From the NCBI RefSeq assembly GCF_021390325.1, contig NZ_JAJUWU010000009.1, forward strand, positions 174,311 through 238,310: a stretch of 64,000 bases of DNA, read 5' to 3'. The notes below the pieces were generated by a model that was not told where the DNA came from, searched no databases, and worked only from the letters and a program-made list of their open reading frames with translations. Origin of the DNA: Jiella avicenniae. GTDB taxonomy: Bacteria > Pseudomonadota > Alphaproteobacteria > Rhizobiales > Rhizobiaceae. Shown piece after piece: positions 36,867-45,336 of this stretch. The position numbers and the translations under genes are program-made. Every line of letters starts with the position of its first letter. Position 1 is the first letter of the stretch.

Positions 36867-37593
36867 CGTCGTTTCGGGGAAGTTCCGGGAGGCCGCCCTG
36901 CCTGGCCGAAATCCGCTGATGGAGATGCACCATCAGGCTGGCGGCGAATAGCGGCGTCAGGAGGTTGACGATCGGAATCGCCATGAACAGCGCGACGACG
37001 AGACCGGCGAGGAACACCGTCGTCGAATGATCGCCGCGCATGTCCTTGGCCTCCGCTTCTGCGCGATAGCGCATCGCCGCGAATTCGAAATACTCCCGGC
37101 CGACGAGATAGCCGTTCACCAGGAAGAAGGCGACGATGTTGACCCCCGGAACGAGCAACAGGAACAGCGCGATCACGTTGCCGACGATGACGATGCCGAA
37201 GAATTTCACCGACAGGACGATGCCGCGCCAGAACGGCACTGGCCGGCCGACGGGAGAGGCGGGATAGCCGTCCCGCTCGACCACCTCGGCGACGTCGTCG
37301 AGAAACAGGCTGGCGATGATCGCGCTGATCGGGCCGATGAGGAAGAGAAGGCCGATGGCGAGGGCGAGGCCGGCACCCCAGCCCGCCACGGTGCCGGCCT
37401 GGTCGACCCAGTGCGGCGCATCGGGAAAGAGATTCGACAGGAAGGGCACCGCCAGCCACTCGAACACCGTCTCGACTGCGATCCAGAGAAGGATCAGGAC
37501 CAGCGCCGTCAGCCCGAGCGACTTCCACAAGGTGGCGCGGAAGGGCGGCGACAACAGATCCGACAGGGCGAGGCGGGCGCTGGTGAAGATCAT
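36832..37593 (-). CDS. EI24/CysZ-like membrane protein
   Basis: 253 residues with about five to six hydrophobic helices, starting MIFTSARLALSDLLSPPFRA. The ALSDLLSPPFR start, the GPISAIIASLFLDDVAEVVE segment and the LLLVPGVNIVAFFLVNGYLVGREYFE segment are typical of the EI24 family that includes the CysZ sulfate permease. In alphaproteobacteria these are named sulfate transporter family, but sulfate transport is not shown by sequence or context here. Confidence 0.82.
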   Translation of the reverse strand: MIFTSARLALSDLLSPPFRATLWKSLGLTALVLILLWIAVETVFEWLAVPFLSNLFPDAPHWVDQAGTVAGWGAGLALAIGLLFLIGPISAIIASLFLDDVAEVVERDGYPASPVGRPVPFWRGIVLSVKFFGIVIVGNVIALFLLLVPGVNIVAFFLVNGYLVGREYFEFAAMRYRAEAEAKDMRGDHSTTVFLAGLVVALFMAIPIVNLLTPLFAASLMVHLHQRISARQGGLPELPRNDVRLPADRAAGA

Positions 37594-37677
37594 GGCGTTC
37601 TCTCATCTGGCAGGGATGAGATAGGCAGGGGCGGGGCCGCCCGCAACGCGCCGGCGCGCCCCGGTGTCTCGCCTCGC

Positions 37678-37712
37678 CGAAAACGGCGCGGCCCCGCGCG
37701 AAGGCGGGGCCG
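37678..37712 (-). terminator. Terminator after the IalB-family gene
   Basis: An 8-bp GC stem (37690-37697 with 37704-37711) and 6-base loop; on the minus strand a TTTT run follows 6 bases after the stem. It lies about 70 bases downstream of the IalB-family stop. Confidence 0.65.
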
Positions 37713-37783
37713 GCGTCGAATCGCATTTCGGTGGGCATCGTCGCGCGACGAGCGCTCCGAAGCCCGAGATGCGAAGAATGCGG

Positions 37784-38290
37784 TTACCGGCAGTTCTGGA
37801 TCGAGTTCAGCGCCGCGGTTACGCCGGAAAGCGAGTAGGTGTAGTTGGTGCTGGTGCCGCGCTGCGACGTCGCGGAGATGCTGAGCGAGCGACCTGCCCG
37901 CATCGCCGTGACGAGCTGCGGCTCCTCGGCGGCGTTTTCCATCCAGGCGGAATTGCCCTTGGTGAACATCGAGAACTTCCTGCCGTCGATGTCGACGGTG
38001 ACCTTGGAGCCTTCCTTGAGGTCGTAGCCCATCACCGCCTGCGGCTCGTAGGAGACGCCCTCGCCGGGCTTCTGGGACACGAGGAAGAAGATGTCGCCGT
38101 GGTCGACATTGGCCGGCAGCAACTTCTTCGGCGTCGACAGGATGTAGCAGACCTTCCCGCCGGAGCCGGAATAGGAATAGGTCCCCCAGTCGTTGAAGGT
38201 GTTCATCCGTGTCGGCGTCGGGGCGGCCATGGCCGCACTCGACCAGATCAAGATTGCCGCCGCGGTGGTCAGGATCGTCTTGAAATTCAT
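37784..38290 (-). CDS. Invasion-associated locus B (IalB) family protein
   Basis: 168 residues, beginning MNFKTILTTAAAILIWSSAA with a signal peptide cut near AMA-AP, so periplasmic or outer-membrane associated. The core (FNDWGTYSYSGSGGKVCYILST ... DIFFLVSQKPGEG ... VTAMRAGRSLSISATSQRGT) is of IalB type. Two Cys (VCYI and the terminal QNCR) could form a disulfide. IalB aids red-cell invasion in Bartonella, but homologues are widespread in free-living Rhizobiales. ATG at 38290 has AGGAAACC upstream; the frame is open 30 codons further. Confidence 0.82.
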   Translation of the reverse strand: MNFKTILTTAAAILIWSSAAMAAPTPTRMNTFNDWGTYSYSGSGGKVCYILSTPKKLLPANVDHGDIFFLVSQKPGEGVSYEPQAVMGYDLKEGSKVTVDIDGRKFSMFTKGNSAWMENAAEEPQLVTAMRAGRSLSISATSQRGTSTNYTYSLSGVTAALNSIQNCR

Positions 38291-38539
38291 GGTTTCCTGC
38301 TCTCCGGTGTGCGTCTTTCGGGCGATTGCCTTGACCTCGCCGAGGCTCGGCGACCGTCGGAAAACGATGACTTTTCGCAAACCTAGACGAGTGCGGTTTA
38401 GCGATGGTTAACGAACGGCAAAAGACCGCAAAGCGATTTTCGAGGTCGGTGACGTCCCGAGACCGGCGGTCGGGCCTTGCCGGTCGCGGCGCAGCCCAAG
38501 CTAGAAATGGCCCGGCCAGGGCGGCGACGTGCGAAAGAT

Positions 38540-38570
38540 ACGGCGGCCGCGAGTGCCGCGGCCGCCGTTT
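38540..38570 (-). terminator. Strong stem-loop downstream of the YkvA gene
   Basis: A perfect 12-bp GC-rich stem (38540-38551 with 38557-38568) and 5-base loop. On the minus strand only a short T-rich stretch follows. It lies 115 bases after the ykvA-type stop and is the main feature in the 394-base gene-free stretch 38291-38684; the rest must hold the promoter of the IalB gene. Confidence 0.6.
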
Positions 38571-38684
38571 CGAAGAAGAAAAGGAATCAGGCGAGAGTTT
38601 GACGATTTCGACGTTTCGCCGCGCCTGCGACGATTGGGACGCGGAAGGGAGCCGCGATGCGCGACGGATGGGCCCGGAGACCGG

Positions 38685-39074
38685 TCAGAGGTCGTCGAGC
38701 GTCTCGCGGGCCCGGCGATAATGTTCCGGGCGAATGTTGCCGCGCACGGCGTTGAAGGCGGCCAGCAGGACGGCGATGTCGTCGGTGAAGCCGATCCCGA
38801 GCAGCATGTCCGGGACGAGGTCGACGGGAAGGACGAAATAAGCGAGCGCGGCGATCAGGATGCCTCTGGTCGAAGCCGGCGTCTCCGAATCGATCGCGCA
38901 ATAATAGGAGGCGACGACGTCCTCCATGAAGGGGACGTGCTTGAGCGCCCGGCGCACCGTGTCGAAGAAGGACGAGCGGACGCGCTTCTCCCGCTTCTTG
39001 AAATCCTTCTCGGACCCGATCCTGAGGATCTCTTCGATCTTGCGCTCGTCGATCTTCGATCCGTCGATCGTCAT
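38685..39074 (-). CDS. YkvA-family (DUF1232) protein
   Basis: 129 residues. The DUF1232 core is at about residues 50-110: VVASYYCAIDSETPASTRGILIAALAYFVLPVDLVPDMLLGIGFTDD shortened here as the PVDLVPD motif followed by the DDIAVLLAAFNAV helix. One hydrophobic hairpin suggests membrane association. The N-terminal 45 residues are charged. Function unknown in the family. Confidence 0.85.
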   Translation of the reverse strand: MTIDGSKIDERKIEEILRIGSEKDFKKREKRVRSSFFDTVRRALKHVPFMEDVVASYYCAIDSETPASTRGILIAALAYFVLPVDLVPDMLLGIGFTDDIAVLLAAFNAVRGNIRPEHYRRARETLDDL

Positions 39075-39237
39075 CCTGCCTCTCCCATCCTGGTCGTCGC
39101 ACAGAGATGGCGAAGACGAGGGCGACGCTCAAGTCCCGGCAGCTGTCCCCGCCGGGTTTTTCGTTTTTGCCGAATGCCTTAGCCTCGACCGAGGTTCCGG
39201 CTCGCCGCGCCGGCCCGCTGCAGGCCGTGTCTTCGCC

Positions 39238-39834
39238 TCAGCCGAAATCGCTTGCAAAGCGCGGATAGGACAGCGGAGCCGCCGGGACGAAGTCCTCCTG
39301 GCGCCCGAGACCGAAGGCTTCTTCGAGGACGTAGGGGCCGCCGCCGACGGAATCGCGCGAGGAGAACAATCCGAACCGCTCGACCTTGAAGTCGCGGCTG
39401 CGATAGCCGCCGCGAAGCGCCAGATAATGGGCGACATCCGCCGGCTTGGCGTTCTTCAGCCTGGCGAGGGTGACGTGCGGCACGAATTTGCGCTGGTCGG
39501 CCGGAAGCCCGAGGCGCTTGCAGGCCCGGTCGATCTCGGCCTGGAGGGCATTGAGGTCCGGCGAGGCGGCGACTTCGGCATGGACCGAATGCGGCTTCTT
39601 GTTGCCGAAGGCGCCGAGGCCCGAAAGCGTCAGGCGAAAGCCGCGACGTTCGATCCGGTCCAGGGCGGCGACGAACTCGTCGGCGAGCCGCGGCTCGACG
39701 TCGCCGACGAAGCGCAGCGTCAGGTGATAGTTCTCCGGCTCGATCCAGCGGGCGGAAGGAAGGCCGCCCCGCAGAAGCGACAGCGAAACGGCGACGTCCT
39801 GCGGAATTTCGAGGGCGGTGAAGAGTCGCGGCAT
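39238..39834 (-). CDS. thpR: RNA 2',3'-cyclic phosphodiesterase
   Basis: 198 residues of the 2H phosphoesterase (LigT) family. It starts MPRLFTALEIP and carries both catalytic motifs, HLTLRFVG (near residue 37) and HVTLARL (near 120). Members open 2',3'-cyclic phosphates on RNA ends and can join tRNA halves in vitro. The start ATG fits the family N-terminus exactly. Single gene; 163 bases upstream of the ykvA-type start on the same strand. Confidence 0.9.
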   Translation of the reverse strand: MPRLFTALEIPQDVAVSLSLLRGGLPSARWIEPENYHLTLRFVGDVEPRLADEFVAALDRIERRGFRLTLSGLGAFGNKKPHSVHAEVAASPDLNALQAEIDRACKRLGLPADQRKFVPHVTLARLKNAKPADVAHYLALRGGYRSRDFKVERFGLFSSRDSVGGGPYVLEEAFGLGRQEDFVPAAPLSYPRFASDFG

Positions 39835-39891
39835 CGGAACGTCTCCGTGCGTCTTGCTGGCCCCGGACGCGCAATACGCCTCATCGCGTCA

Positions 39892-39960
39892 CCCGTTCGC
39901 GAGCCTTTCGGCTCGCCCCGGAGCATTTCGATGAAATGCCGGAGGGCACACGCGAACGGG
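39892..39960. other. Nested inverted repeats, branched-structure element
   Basis: CCCGTTCGCG (39892-39901) and CGCGAACGGG (39951-39960) form a perfect 10-bp outer stem. Inside are two hairpins: GAGCC-TTTC-GGCTC (39901-39914) and GCATTTC-GAT-GAAATGC (39923-39939) flanked by more GC pairing. Folded, it gives a three-way junction of about 69 bases. It lies 58 bases upstream of thpR, in the 379-base gene-free stretch 39835-40213. It could be a repeat element, a cruciform or an RNA structure; no family is recognised. Confidence 0.6.
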
Positions 39961-40142
39961 CACCTGCCGACCATTCCGTCCCCGAGAGTTTCATCACACA
40001 TGCGATGTTTCAAGCAGAGGGCCGGCCGGTGCGGCGTTTTTCTCCGCCGCCGACGCGCTGTTTGCACAGATATCGGATGCGGGAACCGTTGCGTCCGCCT
40101 TGAAAAACCGCGTCGTCGGGAGGGTGGCGACGGCACTGCGAC

Positions 40143-40175
40143 GAAAAGCGCGGGTGGGCCGTGATCGGCCCGCCC
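40143..40175 (-). terminator. Terminator after the tautomerase gene
   Basis: A 10-bp stem with one G-T pair (40152-40161 with 40166-40175) and a 4-base loop. On the minus strand a TTTT run follows after four bases. It lies about 40 bases downstream of the tautomerase stop. Confidence 0.7.
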
Positions 40176-40213
40176 GTCGCGTCTGTCCTCGGCTTGCGAG
40201 CCGGACTTTCTCG

Positions 40214-40426
40214 TCACGGCTTCGCGCGATAGGCCTCGGGAATCTCGTAGACCTCGTCGGCCCGGCCATAGCCGCCATCCTCGACTTCCTCGATCAGCAC
40301 CATGGTGTGGGGACGCACGCCATCGCCGAAATATTCGGCGAACATCGCCGTGGTGCGATGGACGATCTCGGCTTTCTGGGCCTTGGAAAGTGCGCCTTCC
40401 GGCGTCTTGAAATTGGCGAAGGGCAT
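40214..40426 (-). CDS. 4-oxalocrotonate tautomerase family protein
   Basis: 70 residues. The initiator Met is followed by Pro (MPFANFKTPEG), the N-terminal catalytic base of the family once Met is removed. The VHRTTAMFAEYFGDGVRPHTMVLIEE segment fits the beta-alpha-beta fold. A keto-enol tautomerase role is expected; substrate unknown. GCAGGAGACTTCC precedes the ATG. It follows the SDR gene by 68 bases on the same strand, so they are probably one transcript. Confidence 0.88.
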   Translation of the reverse strand: MPFANFKTPEGALSKAQKAEIVHRTTAMFAEYFGDGVRPHTMVLIEEVEDGGYGRADEVYEIPEAYRAKP

Positions 40427-40494
40427 GGAAGTCTCCTGCTTCGTCTTCGGGGAAAATGGTGGGTGAGACGGGCGGACCGCGACCGGCTCGCCGT

Positions 40495-41235
40495 TCAGGC
40501 GATGCCGCCATTGGCACGGATGGTCTGGCCGTTGACCCAGCCGCCGTCCGGGCCGGCGAGGAAGGCGACGACACCGGCAATGTCCTCAGGCTGCCCGAGC
40601 CGCTTGAAGGGGGTCATGCCAGCCAGCGCCGCGACCTGCTCGTCGGTCTTGCCAGTGAGGAACAGTTCGGTTTCGACCGGGCCCGGCGCGACCGTATTGA
40701 CGCTGATGCCGCGCGGCCCGAGTTCCTTGGCCAGAATCGACGTCATGGTCTCGACGGCGGCCTTGATCGACGCGTAGACGCCGTATGTCGGCAGCTTCAT
40801 GCCGACGACGCTGGTCGAGAAGTTGACGATCCGGCCGCCGTCCCGCAGCCGGTTCGCCGCCTCGCGCATGCCGCGGAAGACGCCGCCGAAATTGACAGCC
40901 ACCTGCCGGTCGAAATCTTCGTCGCGGACCCCGGCGATCGGGGAAAGCTTCATGATCCCGGCATTGTTGACGAGGACGTCGACCCCGCCGAACGCCGTTT
41001 CCGCCGCGTCGAACAGCGCCTTCATGCTGCCGGGCGCACCGATGTCGGCCTGAACGGCCAGCGCCCGTCCGCCGCTGCCTTCGATCTCGCGAACGAGCGC
41101 GTCGGCGGAATCGCGGCTGCGGGCAAAATTGACCACCACGAGAAGCCCGTCGCTCGCCAGCCGTCTGGCGATCGCCGCGCCGATACCGCGCGATGCTCCG
41201 GTGACGATCGCGACCTTTTTGGAAATCTCGGACAT
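40495..41235 (-). CDS. Short-chain dehydrogenase/reductase
   Basis: 246 residues, classical SDR. The nucleotide loop TGASRGIGAAIA (residues 12-23), NNAG motif LVNNAGIMKL, catalytic Ser in VNFSTSVVG, and Tyr-x3-Lys in YGVYASIKAA are all present. The C-terminus ends WVNGQTIRANGGIA as in many members. NADP preference is suggested by the Arg after the loop and at the end of strand 2 (VNFARSRD). Substrate unknown. AGGAGAG precedes the ATG at 41235. First gene of a probable SDR-tautomerase operon, divergent from a LysR regulator. Confidence 0.9.
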   Translation of the reverse strand: MSEISKKVAIVTGASRGIGAAIARRLASDGLLVVVNFARSRDSADALVREIEGSGGRALAVQADIGAPGSMKALFDAAETAFGGVDVLVNNAGIMKLSPIAGVRDEDFDRQVAVNFGGVFRGMREAANRLRDGGRIVNFSTSVVGMKLPTYGVYASIKAAVETMTSILAKELGPRGISVNTVAPGPVETELFLTGKTDEQVAALAGMTPFKRLGQPEDIAGVVAFLAGPDGGWVNGQTIRANGGIA

Positions 41236-41334
41236 CGTCTCTCTCCTGCTGTTGTGTGACGATGGCGAGATAGACGATGGTTTGTTCATTGTAATCGACC
41301 TAAAGCCGGAAAGACTATTCGGCGTGAGGAAACA

Positions 41335-42228
41335 ATGGATCAGATCGACGCCATGCGGCTCTTCGCGCGGCTGGTGGAAACCCGCAGCTTCACGACGGCG
41401 GCCGGCGACCTCGGCCACTCCCGCTCGACGGCGACCGATGCCATCAAGCGGCTGGAGAAGCGTCTCGGCGCGCAACTGCTGACGCGCACCACCCGGCATG
41501 TCGCGCCGACCGCCGACGGCGAGGCCTATTATCGGAAATGCATCGAGATCCTCGCCGAGATCGAGGAGGCGAATACGATGTTTGCGGCCGTCAAGCCGAG
41601 GGGCCTCCTGCGGATCGACGTCCATCCCCGCCTCGCGATGTCGTTCCTTCTGCCGAAGCTGGACGACTTCCTGACCCGTTATCCCGACATCGAACTCGTC
41701 ATCGGCGCGGGCGACAGGATGGTGGACCTCGTACGGGAGGGGATCGACTGCGTCCTGCGCACCGGCGATCTGGGCGAGAGCAGCATGGTGGCACGGCGGA
41801 TCGCCTGGATCGAGGAGATCACCGTCGCGAGCCCCGATTACCTCGCGGCACACGGCTCGCCTCGGCGCGTCGAGGAATTGGAAGGGCACCAGGCCGTCCG
41901 CTTCCTGTCGTCGCGCACGGGCGCGGTGTTGCCGCTCGAATTCACCGTCGACGGTGCGCCGCGCATCGTCACCCTGCCCGGGCGGATCACCGTCAACGGC
42001 TCGGACCTGATGGCCGAACTCGCCCGGCGGGGATTCGGCCTCGTCCAGGCGCCGCGCTATCGTTTCACGGCGGATCTCGAATCGGGAAGGCTGGTCGAGG
42101 TTCTGCCCGACAACCGGCCGGCGCCGACGCCGCTCTGGGTCCTCTACCCGCAGAACCGGCAGCTGTCGCCGCGGCTCCGGGTATTCATCGACTGGGTTGC
42201 GACGCTGTTTCCGGGCGGCAGGATCTGA
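41335..42228 (+). CDS. LysR-family transcriptional regulator
   Basis: 297 residues. The N-terminal winged helix-turn-helix (MDQIDAMRLFARLVETRSFT ... GHSRSTATDAIKRLEKRLGAQLLTRTTR) is classic LysR, of the branch that starts MD-x-I-x-A-M-x-L-F. The effector domain follows. Divergent from the SDR gene with a 99-base gap, so it likely controls the SDR-tautomerase pair. The gap contains an AT-rich stretch around TTTGTTCATTGTAATC that could include its binding site. Confidence 0.9.
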   Translation: MDQIDAMRLFARLVETRSFTTAAGDLGHSRSTATDAIKRLEKRLGAQLLTRTTRHVAPTADGEAYYRKCIEILAEIEEANTMFAAVKPRGLLRIDVHPRLAMSFLLPKLDDFLTRYPDIELVIGAGDRMVDLVREGIDCVLRTGDLGESSMVARRIAWIEEITVASPDYLAAHGSPRRVEELEGHQAVRFLSSRTGAVLPLEFTVDGAPRIVTLPGRITVNGSDLMAELARRGFGLVQAPRYRFTADLESGRLVEVLPDNRPAPTPLWVLYPQNRQLSPRLRVFIDWVATLFPGGRI

Positions 42229-42259
42229 AGCCCTCGACCTCGCTCGAAGGTGGCGAGCC

Positions 42260-43567
42260 TCAGGCCGCCTGCTTGTCGCTCTTCCGGCTCGAACGACCGG
42301 TGTCCTCCAGATCGTGCTCGTCGTCCAGCGCCTCGAGGCTCGCCTCGGCGCGGGGATCGAGCGAGAAGCTCGCCGGCGTCTGCACCCGGGCGAACGGGAT
42401 CGTCTGGAAGTCCGGCCGCTCGTCGGCGGGGATCGCGACGCGGCGGAAGGTCCGGTAGAAGGCGTAGGCGGCATAGATCGCCATGGCCGATCCCATCGCC
42501 TGGAACAGACCGGCGGGACCGGCGGTCTCCATCAGGACGGCGGTGTAGATCGGCCCGATCATCGTGCCGACGCCGTAGAGGATCAGAAGACCGCTCGAGA
42601 TCTTCACGAAGTCGGCGTCGGCGGCATAGTCGTTGGCATGGGCGACGGCGAGGGAATAGGCCGGATAGATGATCCCGCCGAGGACGAAGGCGACGCCGAA
42701 GAGAACGAACGACCCGGCCTGGTCGAGATAGACGCCGGCAACCGCGGCCCCGACGCCGATGATCCCGGCGGCCGACATCACGTAGCGCCGGTCGGTTTTA
42801 TCGGAGATCCGCCCGAGCGGGATCTGGAAGACCGCGCCGCCGAACATCGCCGAGACCGTCAGCGTCGCGATGTCGGTCGTCGACAGGCCGGTCTGCTGGC
42901 CGAAGACCGGCGCCATGTTGCCCCAGCCGGCCGAGAGGATGCCGGCGAGAAGGATGCCGATGGCCGCGACGGGCGAATTGCGGAACAGCATCAGGACGTC
43001 GATCTTGACGGCGGCGATCGGCGTCGGCGACTGGGCCCGCGACAGCGCCGTCGGGATGACCGACAGGGCGAACAGGATGGCGCAGAGCATGAAGGGCACG
43101 GCAAGCTCGGGCCGGCTCAGCGGCATCACGTATTGCCCGCCCATCATCGCCGCCATGGTGACGATCATGTAGACGGAGAAGATGGTGCCGCGGGTCTCGT
43201 TGGTGACCCGCTCGTTCAGCCAGCTTTCGATGACCATGTAGCTGCCGGCGAGGGCGAAGCCCGACAAGGCCCGGAACACGACCCAGCTGATCGGATCGAC
43301 GACGAGCCCGCACAGAAGGATCGAGATCGCCAGCAGCGCGGCGAGGCTGGAAAAGGTCCTCACGTGCCCGGCGCTGCGGACGAGCCAGGGAATCACCACG
43401 CAGCCGAAGGTGAAGGCGAGAGCGTAGCTCGTTCCGAACGCGCCGATCTCGTAGCTGGTCCAGCCCTCGATCGAGCCGCGGACGGGCAGAAGGATGCCCA
43501 TGAGCCCCGCACCCGCCATCAGGAAGAAGGTCGAGGTGAGGAGCGCTGCGATCGGCAGAAGGTGCAT
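42260..43567 (-). CDS. Major facilitator superfamily transporter (YcaD-like)
   Basis: 435 residues with about twelve helices. The second-half loop reads PLGRISDKTDRRYVM, an MFS motif A, and the GYMVIESWLNERVTN-like segment (SYMVIESWLNERVTNETRG) is typical of the YcaD/UMF23 group. The last 70 residues are polar, with an acidic segment. Substrate unknown. ATG at 43567 is preferred; a TTG at 43585 would add six residues. Convergent with the LysR gene (31 bases between stops). Confidence 0.88.
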   Translation of the reverse strand: MHLLPIAALLTSTFFLMAGAGLMGILLPVRGSIEGWTSYEIGAFGTSYALAFTFGCVVIPWLVRSAGHVRTFSSLAALLAISILLCGLVVDPISWVVFRALSGFALAGSYMVIESWLNERVTNETRGTIFSVYMIVTMAAMMGGQYVMPLSRPELAVPFMLCAILFALSVIPTALSRAQSPTPIAAVKIDVLMLFRNSPVAAIGILLAGILSAGWGNMAPVFGQQTGLSTTDIATLTVSAMFGGAVFQIPLGRISDKTDRRYVMSAAGIIGVGAAVAGVYLDQAGSFVLFGVAFVLGGIIYPAYSLAVAHANDYAADADFVKISSGLLILYGVGTMIGPIYTAVLMETAGPAGLFQAMGSAMAIYAAYAFYRTFRRVAIPADERPDFQTIPFARVQTPASFSLDPRAEASLEALDDEHDLEDTGRSSRKSDKQAA

Positions 43568-43769
43568 GTCGGGCTCGCGCTGCAAATGAATCCGGATCGG
43601 CGGCTGCCGGTGCGACTGCGGTGTGCCTTACGGCCTCACCGGTGATTTGGCGAGGCCTCTAACCGAGCATTGTTGCAGCTTTCGGGCATGTGCCGCGGCG
43701 AGGAAAATAGCCTTGGACGCTGCCCTTGCCGCGAGGTGCCCGGCCGACAAGCGAACGGGAAGGACCGGA

Positions 43770-44708
43770 TCAGTTCCCGGTGCTCTCGCCGTCGGTTTCG
43801 GCCAGCCTGGCCTTCAACGCCAGGAGATCGCGCCAAGCGAGGCGCTTCTGGGCCGGCTGACGCAGGAGATAGGCCGGATGCAGCATGGCGATCGCCGGGA
43901 TCGTCGAAGACGGAGAAAGATCGAAGCTGTAGCTCTGCCATTTTCCGCGCATTCTCAGAATCCCCTCGGCCGAGCCGAGAATCGCCTTGGCGGAGGGTGA
44001 GCCGAGACACACGATGATCTTCGGTGCGACGAGCTCGATCTGCCGCTGGACGAAGGGCAGGCAGATCTGCGTTTCGGCCGGCGTCGGCGCGCGGTTGCCG
44101 GGCGGGCGCCAGGGCACGGTGTTGGTGACCCGGACGTTTTCCCGCTTGAGGCCGATCGCCTCCAGCATGCGGTTGAGCAACTGGCCCGAGCGTCCGACGA
44201 AGGGCACGCCCGCCATGTCTTCGTCGCGGCCGGGCGCCTCGCCGATGAACATCAGATCGGCCGTCTCGGGGCCGTCGCCGAAGACTGTGTGCTTGGCGGT
44301 GATCTTGAGGTTGCAGCCCTCGAAGCCGTCCAGCAGTTCCTTCAGCTCGGCGAGCGTCGCGGCGGCGCGAGCCCGCTCCCTGGCATCGGCGACGGCGATG
44401 TCGTCGGGGATGGCGATCCGGTTCGAGGGGAAGGCGGAATCCGGTGTGCCGTTGCCGGTCGGTGCGCCGGCGGCCGGCTGTGACGGAGAAACGCGATCCT
44501 GCGATCCGTGCGCCGACCTCCCGGCTCTTCGCTCCTGCGATGGCGACGTCGGCTCGGATCGCCTGTTCGCCTGGCGTCGCTCGATCTCGGCCGCCGTCTC
44601 GGCAAACCGGTCCCGCGGCGCGTCGAGAAGCAGCGTCTCGATTCCTGCCTCGCGATAGAAGGCGAGGAGGGCGATCGCGGCATCGCGTCGGGATGGAGCG
44701 TCGGACAT
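43770..44708 (-). CDS. Family 4 uracil-DNA glycosylase
   Basis: 312 residues. The C-terminal about 190 residues are the glycosylase: GCNLKITAKHTVFGDG, GEAPGRDEDMAGVPFVGRSGQLL (water-activating motif), NTVPWRPPGNRAPTPAE, and MLHPAYLLRQP (second active-site motif). Cys residues in these segments (FEGCNL, QICLPF, IIVCLG) fit the 4Fe-4S type. The first about 115 residues are a variable, Arg/Ser/Pro-rich extension. It removes uracil from DNA. Follows the SMR gene on the same strand after 41 bases. Confidence 0.9.
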   Translation of the reverse strand: MSDAPSRRDAAIALLAFYREAGIETLLLDAPRDRFAETAAEIERRQANRRSEPTSPSQERRAGRSAHGSQDRVSPSQPAAGAPTGNGTPDSAFPSNRIAIPDDIAVADARERARAAATLAELKELLDGFEGCNLKITAKHTVFGDGPETADLMFIGEAPGRDEDMAGVPFVGRSGQLLNRMLEAIGLKRENVRVTNTVPWRPPGNRAPTPAETQICLPFVQRQIELVAPKIIVCLGSPSAKAILGSAEGILRMRGKWQSYSFDLSPSSTIPAIAMLHPAYLLRQPAQKRLAWRDLLALKARLAETDGESTGN

Positions 44709-44749
44709 GGGCAGGGTCTTAGCCGATGGCGGTGCAGAATGCAGCCACC

Positions 44750-45079
44750 TCAATGCCCGACGGTCGAGGAGAAGAGGTTGATGACCAGCACCCCGGCGAC
44801 GATCAGGCCGAGACCGAGGAAGCCGGCGAAGTCGATGTGGACGCGGAACCAGAAGAGGTCGATCGTCGCGAGAAGCGCGATGCCGCAGCCGGACCAGATG
44901 GCGTAGACGATGCCGACGGGCATGGTTCTCAGCGGCAGCGACAGGAAATAGAAGGCGAAGGCGTAGAACAGCACGGTCGTCAGCGACGGCCAGAGGCGGC
45001 TGAACCCGACGGACGACTTGAGCGCACTCGTCCCGATGATCTCGCAGACGATGGCGACGCCGAGATAGACCGCATTCAT
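44750..45079 (-). CDS. Small multidrug resistance (SMR) family transporter
   Basis: 109 residues with four hydrophobic helices. The membrane Glu essential for proton/drug antiport is in YLGVAIVCEIIGTSALKSS (Glu13), and GIVYAIWSGCGIALLA matches the third-helix signature. Substrates may be quaternary ammonium compounds or guanidinium. ATG at 45079 follows GGAGCAGGTGTC; the longer frame upstream has no similarity. Probably co-transcribed with the glycosylase gene. Confidence 0.9.
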   Translation of the reverse strand: MNAVYLGVAIVCEIIGTSALKSSVGFSRLWPSLTTVLFYAFAFYFLSLPLRTMPVGIVYAIWSGCGIALLATIDLFWFRVHIDFAGFLGLGLIVAGVLVINLFSSTVGH

Positions 45080-45336
45080 GACACCTGCTCCGCCATCGAA
45101 AGACGCCGTCGTCTGTACCATCCGGCGAGGCGGGCGCGTCAATCGCATGGCGGACCCGCTCTCGGCAATTCGTCCGTCCTGCCGCTGCAATTTGCCCCGA
45201 TGCTTCGACCTTTCGGGCAAAAGGACTAGAACGATCCGAAACATGACGGCTAATAAGGCCCGATCTGGTCGGGGGAGAGTCCGGTGCCGGTCGGGGCGAG
45301 CCGAAAGTTCGGACGCGAGAGTTCAAGGGAAAGACG

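Noticed and set aside
40495..42474. 659-codon frame suggesting an SDR fused to an N-terminal domain
   Set aside because: The N-terminal 413 codons run antisense to the LysR gene; the SDR has its own ATG with AGGAGAG at 41235.
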